Shown: in pieces, positions 24,310-31,700 of the stretch
Layout: the number at the start of each line of letters is the position of its first letter
How positions within the stretch are numbered: position 1 is the stretch's first letter
Assembly (NCBI GenBank): GCA_021323455.1
Contig: JAJONN010000036.1
Span: 1-33,172 of the forward strand
DNA from: Alphaproteobacteria bacterium
Lineage (GTDB): Bacteria > Pseudomonadota > Alphaproteobacteria > Paracaedibacterales > VGCI01
Length of the DNA stretch: 33,172 nucleotides
Reading direction: 5' to 3'
Position numbers and translations under genes: made by a program
Notes under the pieces: model-generated
Seen by the model: only the letters and a program-made list of their open reading frames with translations
The model's database searches: none
Told to the model about the DNA's origin: nothing

Positions 24310-24644
24310 TATTCCTCCCCTTTTATCTGGTTTGCTTAATAACAATATATTAAACGCTTATTGAGTGTCGATTGCTGTGTAGAGAGTCTAGATTTTTATA
24401 CAGACTATTTTGGATTTTGTAGGCTGCATATACAGACCTGTTCATTAGATGTTACATATAAACACATTTTTTTGTCTTGTCAACACGTTTGCTGCAGAAT
24501 TTGATGCTGAAAAATTTCGCTTTTGTCTGTGAAGAATAACGATGGACTTGAGAGGAAGGAGACCAAAGAGAGGAGGAAATAGGGCAAAGGGAAGGGTGGA
24601 TATCAATTTTATGTTAAGGATGGCAAAGGAATTAACTAAGTTGG
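24310..24644. other. Intergenic region between the DUF4167-like pair and tRNA-Arg
   Basis: 335 bp with no convincing gene. It contains the promoter listed separately and a purine-rich stretch (about 24548-24605, GAGGAAGGAGACC and similar). The 61-residue ORF at 24542-24727 runs through the antisense of the tRNA and is rejected. Confidence 0.5.
24455..24483 (-). promoter_or_regulatory. Strong sigma70-like promoter of the DUF4167-like pair
   Basis: On the minus strand a perfect TTGACA (complement of 24478-24483) and TATATG (complement of 24455-24460) are separated by 17 bp. It reads toward the DUF4167-like genes, leaving a leader of about 140 nt. Confidence 0.55.
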
Positions 24645-24721
24645 TGGCGCACCCGAGAGGATTCGAACCTCTGACCTTTGCCTCCGGAGGGCAACGCTCT
24701 ATCCAGCTGAGCTACGGGTGC
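24645..24721 (-). tRNA. tRNA-Arg (anticodon CCG)
   Basis: On the minus strand GCACCCG...CGGGTGC forms the acceptor stem, with discriminator G and an encoded CCA. The anticodon arm TTGCC-CTCCGGA-GGCAA gives anticodon CCG, and the T-arm contains GGTTCGAATCC. 77 nt with CCA. It decodes CGG. Confidence 0.97.
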
Positions 24722-24851
24722 AATTGAGTTGCTGGATCTTGCAACTTGACTCTTGTTTATATACTGTACTTTTAGGGGCTTGCCAAAGCATTATTTTGCA
24801 TTTTGCGATAGTCATGCGCAAGCTGATTCATGGGTGTTTTTTAGGGTGAAG

Positions 24852-25061
24852 ATGATGGCAAGATCAGCTTCGATAGGCCAAGTGCAAGACATAATCCAGG
24901 TGGCAACCTCTGTTGTCGCCTGTGACGGGCGTAGCCCTGAAGCCCACTTGGAGGACCATTTGGGTCATCCGCTGGTTTATCTGGCCATGGAAGAGGTGGG
25001 GCACGTGATATGTCCTTACTGTAGCCGTTACTTCATGCTCATCGAACAATCCGACTACTAA
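24852..25061 (+). CDS. CHCC zinc-finger protein (zf-CHCC)
   Basis: A 69-residue protein from ATG 24852 (the track starts 33 codons too early; AGGG five nucleotides ahead supports 24852 or the next ATG). The C-terminal half shows VVACDG, LGHPLVYL and VICPYCSRYFML, giving the Cys-His-Cys-Cys metal site of the zf-CHCC family. The mitochondrial relative is a complex I subunit; bacterial function is unclear. It lies 11 nt ahead of mlaE on the same strand, as a likely operon member. A spacer insert (RSPEAHLEDH) is longer than usual between the first Cys and the His. Confidence 0.85.
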   Translation: MMARSASIGQVQDIIQVATSVVACDGRSPEAHLEDHLGHPLVYLAMEEVGHVICPYCSRYFMLIEQSDY

Positions 25062-25072
25062 AGGATAAAAAG

Positions 25073-25849
25073 GTGCTGGGATTTTTAAGGACAATCGGAC
25101 GTGTTGTGATTGCTTTTCTGATGAACGCAGGGCGGTTGGGCATTTTCTTTGTGACAAGCCTGAGCCATGTTGTCCGCCCACCCTTTTACTGGCGTCAATT
25201 GGGCAAACAATTTCTTCATATCGGATATTTTTCCTTACCTGTCGTGGGCTTGACGGCCATCTTTACGGGAATGGTCCTGGCCCTTCAAAGCCACACGAGT
25301 TTTGCACGCTTTAACGCGGAAGGGGCAATAGCTACGGTCGTTGTTCTCTCTGTAACCCGGGAGCTAGGCCCGGTGTTGGCAGGCTTAATGGTGGCAGGGC
25401 GTATTGGGGCGGCCATGGCGGCTGAAATCGGGACTATGCGCGTGACAGAGCAGATTGATGCGCTTACAACGCTTTCAACCAATCCTTTTAAATATCTTGT
25501 CGTCCCCCGCCTGGTCGCGGGCGTCATGATGTTGCCCTTGCTGGTACTAATCGCAGATATTATTGGCGTTTTTGGTGGTTATCTGGTCAGCATCTACAAG
25601 CTTGGTTTCAACCCTGCAAACTACCTGATCCAAACTTCAAAATACCTGGAGTTTGAGGATGTGACCTCCGGCTTGATCAAGGCCGCTGTATTTGGGTTGG
25701 TTATCTCCTTGATGGGTTGTTACCACGGCTATCAATCCGGGCGTGGCGCAGCGGGCGTTGGCGGTGCCACAACCAGGGCAGTTGTGTCCGCCTCGATTCT
25801 GATTTTGTTTATGAACTATGCCTTAACTTCCATTTTATTTTCAAAGTAA
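25073..25849 (+). CDS. mlaE: MlaE-family ABC transporter permease
   Basis: Inner-membrane permease of the Mla phospholipid-transport system that maintains outer-membrane asymmetry. The 258 residues show the MlaE pattern: VGLTAIFTGMVLALQSH, VTRELGPVLAGLMVAGRIGAAMAAEIGTMRVTEQIDAL, and later VFGLVISLMGCYHGYQSG. About five membrane segments are visible. The start is GTG with AAAGGA upstream. It lies 3 bp before mlaF. The mlaD (MCE) partner does not follow here. Confidence 0.94.
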   Translation: MLGFLRTIGRVVIAFLMNAGRLGIFFVTSLSHVVRPPFYWRQLGKQFLHIGYFSLPVVGLTAIFTGMVLALQSHTSFARFNAEGAIATVVVLSVTRELGPVLAGLMVAGRIGAAMAAEIGTMRVTEQIDALTTLSTNPFKYLVVPRLVAGVMMLPLLVLIADIIGVFGGYLVSIYKLGFNPANYLIQTSKYLEFEDVTSGLIKAAVFGLVISLMGCYHGYQSGRGAAGVGGATTRAVVSASILILFMNYALTSILFSK

Positions 25850-25852
25850 ACC

Positions 25853-26617
25853 ATGACGACACCTCTTAAAATTCGCGTTCGGGACCTCAAAAAATCCTTT
25901 GGGGAGAAGGTCGTCCTTGACGGTATCAATCTTGACCTCCCTGCAGGGGAATCTTTTGTTATTATTGGGGGGTCAGGAACCGGAAAGTCTGTCTTGATTA
26001 AATGCTTGTTAGGCCTGGTTAAGCCTGATGCAGGGAGCATTAAAGTTAATGGTCAAGAGATTGTGGGTCTTTCCTACACAGCCCAACAAGAGGCTTTGGA
26101 TAAATTTGGCATGCTGTTCCAGGGAGGGGCCTTGTTTGACAGCATGACGGTTTGGGAAAATGTGGCGTTTGCGCTGACTCAGGGGCATGGTATGTCAGAG
26201 GTGGAAGCCAAAGAAATTGCCATGGAAAAGCTTCGTGCGGTGAATCTCGATGAAAGCACGGCGACAGTCTATCCCGCGGAATTATCAGGGGGGATGCAAA
26301 AGCGCGTTGCGCTCGCCCGGGCAATTGCGTTTAATCCGGAAGTCATCTTCTTTGATGAACCGACCACGGGCCTTGACCCCATTGTGAGCGGTACGATCAA
26401 TCAGTTAATTATTGATAGCGTTCGCCGCATTGGCGCAAGCGCCCTGACTATTACGCACGATATGGCGAGTTTGCGTAAAATTGCGGATCGGGTTGGGTTG
26501 CTTTACCACGGAAAGCTTATGTGGGTGGGAACCGTCCAAGAGATGGACGCCACCGATAACCCTTACGTGGTCCAGTTTATTCAGGGGCTTCCTACAGGGC
26601 CGTTTACGACAGGTTGA
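25853..26617 (+). CDS. mlaF: MlaF-family ABC transporter ATP-binding protein
   Basis: Cytoplasmic ATPase driving MlaE. The 254 residues include Walker A GGSGTGKSV (about 40-48), a Q-loop with MLFQGGALFDSMTVWENVAF (typical of the Mla/Ttg2A group), signature LSGGMQKRVALARA, Walker B VIFFDEPTTGLDP and switch His in TITHDM. It is the last gene of zf-CHCC-mlaE-mlaF. It faces convergent trxB 42 bp away. The MCE subunit expected to complete the transporter must be encoded elsewhere. Confidence 0.94.
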   Translation: MTTPLKIRVRDLKKSFGEKVVLDGINLDLPAGESFVIIGGSGTGKSVLIKCLLGLVKPDAGSIKVNGQEIVGLSYTAQQEALDKFGMLFQGGALFDSMTVWENVAFALTQGHGMSEVEAKEIAMEKLRAVNLDESTATVYPAELSGGMQKRVALARAIAFNPEVIFFDEPTTGLDPIVSGTINQLIIDSVRRIGASALTITHDMASLRKIADRVGLLYHGKLMWVGTVQEMDATDNPYVVQFIQGLPTGPFTTG

Positions 26618-26640
26618 AAAAGTCAATAGCGGCCACCCAT

Positions 26641-26656
26641 CTTAAAGGGCTTTAAG
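26641..26656. terminator. Small hairpin between mlaF and trxB
   Basis: CTTAAA-GGGC-TTTAAG, a perfect 6-bp stem in the 42-bp gap. It lies between convergent genes and is AT-rich without a T-tract, so it is weak evidence for termination. Confidence 0.25.
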
Positions 26657-26659
26657 GTC

Positions 26660-27598
26660 TTAATGGCTTAAAAACCGCTCGGCTTCTATAGCGGCCATGC
26701 ATCCCTGGCCGGCAGCGGTTACGGCTTGACGGAAGACTTTTTCCTGAACATCGCCCGCCGCAAAGATACCGGGGATGTCGGTTGCCGTACTGTTGGGCTT
26801 GACAAGCAAATATCCTTCATCATCCGTGGCAAGTTGATCTTTGAAGACTTCACTCATGGGGGTATGGCCGATAGCGATAAAGAGGCCCTCCGTCAGAATT
26901 TCTGAAAGAGCATGGGTGTTTGTGTCCCGTAAGCGCAAGCCTGTTACGGCGCGAGGAGATTCTACGCCTAAAATTTCTTCAACAGTAGCGTTCCAGATCA
27001 CGGAGATTTTGGGATTACGGAAGAGACGGTCTTGAGCAATTTTTTCCGCTCTTAAAGTATCACGCCGATGGATCAAGGTGACATGTTCCGCATGGTTGGT
27101 TAAGAAAATGGCTTCTTCAACAGCCGTATTGCCCCCACCTACAATGGCAACCCGCTTGTTACGGAAGAAAAATCCGTCGCACGTTGCGCAAGCGGAGACA
27201 CCAAAGCCACGATATTTGTCTTCCGAAGGAATGCCAAGCCATTTTGCTTGGGCCCCGGTTGCAATAATAACGGTTTCTGCCACATAGCGAGTTCCGCTGT
27301 CCCCCCAGCATTGGAAAGGGCGGGCGCTAAAATCAACTTTGGTGATCATATCTCCAACCATTTCTGTACCCACATGCTCGGCTTGGGCGCGCATTTGTTC
27401 CATAAGCCACGGCCCTTGAATGGTTTGAGCGAATCCAGGGTAGTTTTCAACATCCGTGGTAATCATCAGTTGCCCGCCTGGCTGTATGCCCACAGCTTGC
27501 AAGGGTTTCAGGTTTGCCCGTGCCGCGTAGATGGCCGCTGTATATCCTGCAGGTCCTGCGCCGATGATCAAGACTTTTGTTTCCCTTGTCACATTCAT
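26660..27598 (-). CDS. trxB: Thioredoxin reductase
   Basis: FAD/NADPH enzyme that keeps thioredoxin reduced. From ATG 27598 (AAGGA eight nucleotides ahead) the protein has 312 residues, the family norm. The track's start at 27652 adds an 18-residue Lys-rich tail without a ribosome site. Motifs: FAD-binding GAGPAGYTAAIYAARA, redox CATC (about Cys137/Cys140), NADPH-binding VGGGNTAVEEA, and the C-terminal GIFAAGDVQE. It likely serves thioredoxin-dependent enzymes such as Bcp. A palindrome lies about 60-80 nt upstream. Confidence 0.95.
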   Translation of the reverse strand: MNVTRETKVLIIGAGPAGYTAAIYAARANLKPLQAVGIQPGGQLMITTDVENYPGFAQTIQGPWLMEQMRAQAEHVGTEMVGDMITKVDFSARPFQCWGDSGTRYVAETVIIATGAQAKWLGIPSEDKYRGFGVSACATCDGFFFRNKRVAIVGGGNTAVEEAIFLTNHAEHVTLIHRRDTLRAEKIAQDRLFRNPKISVIWNATVEEILGVESPRAVTGLRLRDTNTHALSEILTEGLFIAIGHTPMSEVFKDQLATDDEGYLLVKPNSTATDIPGIFAAGDVQEKVFRQAVTAAGQGCMAAIEAERFLSH

Positions 27599-27647
27599 TG
27601 TCTCTTTCCTTTTGCCGTTTTCTTTTGGGGTTTTTCCCTTTGGTTGT

Positions 27648-27675
27648 TTCAAGGATTATTTCAAGGACCCTTGAA
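27648..27675. promoter_or_regulatory. TTCAAGG repeats and palindrome upstream of trxB
   Basis: TTCAAGG occurs at 27648-27654 and 27660-27666, and the second copy is mirrored as CCTTGAA at 27669-27675 with a 2-bp spacer. This gives one direct and one inverted repeat just upstream of trxB and suggests an operator. The regulator is unknown. Confidence 0.4.
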
Positions 27676-27775
27676 TGATATCCTTCACAATCTCTCACTT
27701 GGGTATATTTTTCAACCAGGAAAGCGAAAAGAAGTAGAAATAAGCGGAGAAACCTGATATTAAATTAAAATTGGC

Positions 27776-27851
27776 GCCGGCTTAGCTCAGCTGGTAGAGC
27801 AACTGATTTGTAATCAGTAGGCCGCGGGTTCGACTCCTGCAGCCGGCACCA
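27776..27851 (+). tRNA. tRNA-Thr (anticodon TGT)
   Basis: The GCCGGCT...AGCCGGC acceptor stem, discriminator A and an encoded CCA are present. The anticodon arm ACTGA-TTTGTAA-TCAGT gives TGT, and the T-arm contains GGTTCGACTCC. 76 nt with CCA. It decodes ACA and, by wobble, probably other Thr codons. Confidence 0.97.
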
Positions 27852-27897
27852 CAGAAACCAAGGAGTGACTATAAGCCAAATTTTTTCGGGTATACTT

Positions 27898-27913
27898 TAG
27901 GGATTTTTCCCTA
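27898..27913 (+). terminator. Possible terminator after tRNA-Thr
   Basis: TAGGGA-TTTT-TCCCTA, a perfect 6-bp stem 46 nt past the tRNA, followed by a pyrimidine-rich stretch (TCTCTCTTCT). Stem stability is modest. Confidence 0.35.
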
Positions 27914-28110
27914 TCTCTCTTCTGCTCAGGCCCGTTTCCTCTTTTCCTCAAAAGACATAAAATTATAATCATAACTCTTAAAAAGAGGCACTTGCAAGGT
28001 TAATTTATCGGTTAATTTCTTGTAACTGTTTTCCTTTTCTTGTGGCTTAATAGAAATGTATTTAAGCGCGAGTAAAGGTCAACAATCTTAACCAATTAAA
28101 GGAGAGAACC

Positions 28111-28377
28111 ATGGCTCAATTAAATTCAAAACTATTACTGGGTTTCTTGATCGGAGGGCTCTGCGTGGCAAAAATTTTGGCAGCACAATCAATAAAAGAA
28201 CAAAATGACAACGCTGCAGCTCCCAACCAATCTGCACAGCCTGTCCAGGACGCTCCAGTTGAGCCTTACGGCTTAGAAGGTGGGAAGTTTGTTGATAAAC
28301 CCGCTGAGGTGGCTGATAAGGTTGGGAAAGAAGTTGAAAAAGGCATTAAAAAGCTTTTCGGAAAAAATGACAAATAA
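28111..28377 (+). CDS. Small secreted protein with basic amphipathic C-terminus
   Basis: 88 residues, start supported by AAAGGAG. An N-terminal hydrophobic segment (LLLGFLIGGLCVAKILAAQ) looks like a Sec signal peptide, with cleavage near AAQ. The middle is Asn/Gln/Ala/Pro-rich. The last 30 residues (VADKVGKEVEKGIKKLFGK) can form a cationic amphipathic helix and are preceded by GLEGG. No family is recognised. It could be a periplasmic or surface-associated peptide. The Gly-Gly ahead of the helix is of interest because a C39 exporter is encoded 10 kb away, but the Sec-like leader argues against that route. Confidence 0.6.
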   Translation: MAQLNSKLLLGFLIGGLCVAKILAAQSIKEQNDNAAAPNQSAQPVQDAPVEPYGLEGGKFVDKPAEVADKVGKEVEKGIKKLFGKNDK

Positions 28378-28465
28378 ATAAACAGCAACATATCCAAGAG
28401 CGGTCCACGAAGGTTAGTGACAGGGGATATGAAGAGGCAGCTCGGTCATCGTAAGTGGTGGTTTC

Positions 28466-28609
28466 ATGTCCACTACGCAAAGGATATTTAAAGAGGTATG
28501 CCTTGTTGGGTATTTAGGAGAAGCGTTGATTGTGTGCCCTCATTGGTGTCCGCTTGTGGTAGATGTGGAAGCCAAACTGTTGGAAGAATTACCCTGCCAC
28601 GAGTCGTAA
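28466..28609 (+). CDS. Possible 47-residue Cys-containing protein
   Basis: This ORF is below the track's size limit. It opens MSTTQRIFKEVCLVGYLGEA and includes LIVCPHWCPL, a C-x3-C arrangement, ending ELPCHES. Composition looks coding-like, but the ribosome binding site is weak (AGTGGTGG) and I recognise no family. It may be a fragment. Confidence 0.28.
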   Translation: MSTTQRIFKEVCLVGYLGEALIVCPHWCPLVVDVEAKLLEELPCHES

Positions 28610-28635
28610 AAATATCTTAATGCCAAAAAGGTAAG

Positions 28636-28654
28636 AAACAGTTAACTGTTTTTT
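28636..28654 (+). terminator. Palindrome AAACAGTTAACTGTTT with T-run
   Basis: A 16-bp perfect palindrome continuing into TTT on the plus strand, after the small ORF. It may also work for the giant gene on the minus strand, whose stop lies 65 nt away. The stem is AT-rich, so it is moderate evidence only. Confidence 0.35.
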
Positions 28655-28718
28655 AGCCTCTTCAATCTTCTCCAAGGTTCTGCTTTGCGTTAGGCGCGTT
28701 TTTTCCGTCCTTCCATAT

Positions 28719-31700
28719 TTAATGATGAGTAATAATAAGGTGGGCGCTGAGGGGGTCATTTATGGTAAAGGCTGTATCATGCAGCGTTAAGGAGCCATAA
28801 GTATTGACCTGGTTGCTCACGGTCGATTCAAACGTTAAGATGGTATTTGTAACCCCGCCCGTGGTGGTGGTTGAAACGGCGATACCGCCTGTTGCTGTTG
28901 CGGCGCTGTTTTGCAATAACTGGAAATTCTGGGCGCTGCTGTTGGAGTCGCTCAATCCCAAGTTTGTAAACAAGTCGCTGCTCATGTGAAGGACGAGGTT
29001 GCCACTCATATCGATGATGGAAGACCCTGAGGCAGATACATGGGCAATGTCAACGTGTTGCGCAAGATCATCAATACTGTCGCCTTGCAGGGTCACGTTA
29101 TAGGTTGGGGTATTGTCGTAAGATTCGATGCGCATCGTCCCGTTCGCCGTTATGGCAAGGTCAGACCCGAACGCTGACAGGGAAGTTGCCTGCACACCCG
29201 TGAGCGTGATGGAACCATAGCTGGCGCCATTCGTGCCGTTAAACCCAATCACCGTGTCAGTGCCGTTAGCGGCGACGCCCACCGTCCCGTTATGGGCTGC
29301 GAGATAAGCATCCACCATGGAAGGTGTAATCGTGGTGGCTCCCCCGTTGGCGTTAGAGATATCGTCATACAAGGCTTTCGACAATTGGAGATTTAAGAGG
29401 TTGGAAGCGCCGGACGCCCCAAAATTGTTGATCACCGTATGGCCTTCACCAACGATGCTGCCATCTGTTGCGGAAAAGAGGTTAATGTTGAATATATTAC
29501 TCCCGCTCGAACTGGCATTCATAACACCATTGCCCAACAGGATCGTATTACCATACACGTTTGCCGCATTCCCCGCTCCTGGCAGATCGGATAGTAGGAC
29601 AAAGCCGTTACCTGTAGAAACATTCACATCATACTTGTCAAAATTCGTATGGGTTAAATCATCGACATCTCCGTAGAAAGCGGTAATGCCGCCTGTAGCA
29701 GTTGACACGCTATTCCTGAATACAATGCTGTTGAACGCTATCGAGCTGGTACCCGGTTGAGAGACGTTGTTTAAGGCTTGCTCATTATTTTCAATAACGA
29801 TTGTTGCAATACCCGTATAAAGGGAGGTGTCCACATTCCCACCCACCAGGGTGTTGGCCCCAAAATTGAAAGTATTGAATTGTATCGCGCTGTTGCCTTC
29901 ATAGACCGAAAGTCCCGGCGTACCGGAGAGGGCTGTAATAAAATCAGAGGATTGGATCAGGTTTCCATTGGAACTGGCGGGGCTATTGATGGTGAGCGAG
30001 AGGGTTTGCGCATTTCCATAAAGGTCAAGGTCCCCAGAACCGCCAGAATTGCCTGTCAAGGTGTTTCCGGCCAAGCTGCGGATGACATCATTATTGGCTA
30101 TAGACACCGTTTGCGTCTTGCCAGAGGTCCCTGATGCATAAAATCCGTCTGTTGCTGTAAGAGATATATGTTGGGCAATGCCAAAGGCGTCCCCGCTGGA
30201 AAAAATGGTGTTCCCCATAGTTCTTACGGTGTTTGCTACAACTCTTTCTATATCGAATATTTCTACACCGAATATCAGTAAGCTGTCACCATAAACATTA
30301 ACGCCCCCCGTCGCATTCAAAGATATATTTTGGGCGTCGCCATACGTAGAAGAGGCAGCGTTTGAAAAAATCCATGTTTCTGAAAAAGTAACATTATTAC
30401 CCGCCACATCTATAAAACCAGCTGCCACAGATGTCGTGCCCTGGGCGCTAAAAGTAAGGTTTTCTATGTCTCCCGTGACCGTTCCTGTTCCCGTTGTTGC
30501 ATTGTTATAAATCACCTTATCACCATAAGAGAAGTTCCCAGTCCCAATGTTGTGGTTATGGGTGGCAACCCGGCTTAAATCCGCTCCCCCTCCTATAATC
30601 TCGTTACCATGGCCAATAAAGATGCCAGCGGCGGTTGATCCTGTTATTGTTCCTGTGGCCTGGTCCGTAATAGGCGCATCCAACGCAATAACATGAATGG
30701 GGGTGGTAAGGTTTGCCGTGGCGGAAGTATAAGGGTCATTGGCGGTTACGGAATTGACCATGGCATCAATAATGCCTGTATTGGTTCCATAGTTTATTGT
30801 TCCTGTAGAATCTTGTGTGATACCCGTTCCATCAAGAGAAAAAGACAGGCTGGTAGGGCCATCATAATTAAAGTATTGGGCAAGCGTGGTGTAGGTGCCT
30901 GCCACGCCGGGAATAATAATGTTGACAGTCGGTTGGAGATTGGTGGCAACAGCCGTTAGGGGGTCAGCAATGCTAACCGTGATACTGGCCTCAAGGGTAT
31001 TTCTCAAGTCCTGGAAATTTGGGTAGGCATCTGTTCCAAACCCCTCAAGGACAATGCTGCCGCCACCAGGAAAGATGAGGACGGCTAAGGAGGGTAGTTG
31101 GGTAATACCCAAGCGGGCCAAGAACCCTGCCGACGTTAAGACGCTGCCCCCTGCTAATTGGTTGTAAAGGGGATAAGCCAGCTTAAAGTTCAGGCGGTCT
31201 GAGGCTTCAAAGTCCTGAATGGTGTCGAATCCTTGCATGACGGCTTGCGGTGTAGAGTCGTTGGTCCCCACAATGGTAAAGTTGTAAGTGTCTGCTCCGC
31301 CACCGCCTTTATACGTATTGTTGCCCCAAGTGATTTGGTTACCATTTGTATCTTGTATCGTGTTGCCAGAAACCGTCACGCCATTATAAAAACCTCCCGA
31401 TCCGTAACTTGTTGGATTGTTACTATTGCCAAACTCCTGAAGGTGGCCGAAGAAGGAATCTGGACCGGTGCCTCCGTAGATGGTCGTATTCCCAAATCTG
31501 AAAATATTACCGCTGGGAGCGGCGGCCCCACCGATTAAGGTCATCTGGAGAGCCTCAAAATTTCCATAAAGATTGCCTGACGCTTCGATAAAGTTGCCAG
31601 CCATGTTGATTATTTCGTTGCTGGTGTTGAGGATGCCATCAAATGTCCCGTCATTAGTCATCATAATTGTCTGGCCGTTGCCATAAACGGTGTCAGGTTG

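Larger units (their letters stand above)
28378..28718. other. Intergenic region between the small secreted protein and the giant repeat protein
   Basis: 341 bp. It holds a candidate 47-codon ORF (28466-28609), a second short frame opening MKRQLGHRKWWFHVHYAKDI, and an AT-rich palindrome with a T-run. Both short frames may be remnants of one older gene. Confidence 0.45.

Noticed and set aside
24542-24727. 61-residue plus-strand ORF
   Set aside because: It reads through the antisense strand of the complete tRNA-Arg gene and has no ribosome binding site.
27248-27757. 169-residue plus-strand ORF antisense to trxB
   Set aside because: It lies opposite a well-conserved trxB and has no start signal or family features.
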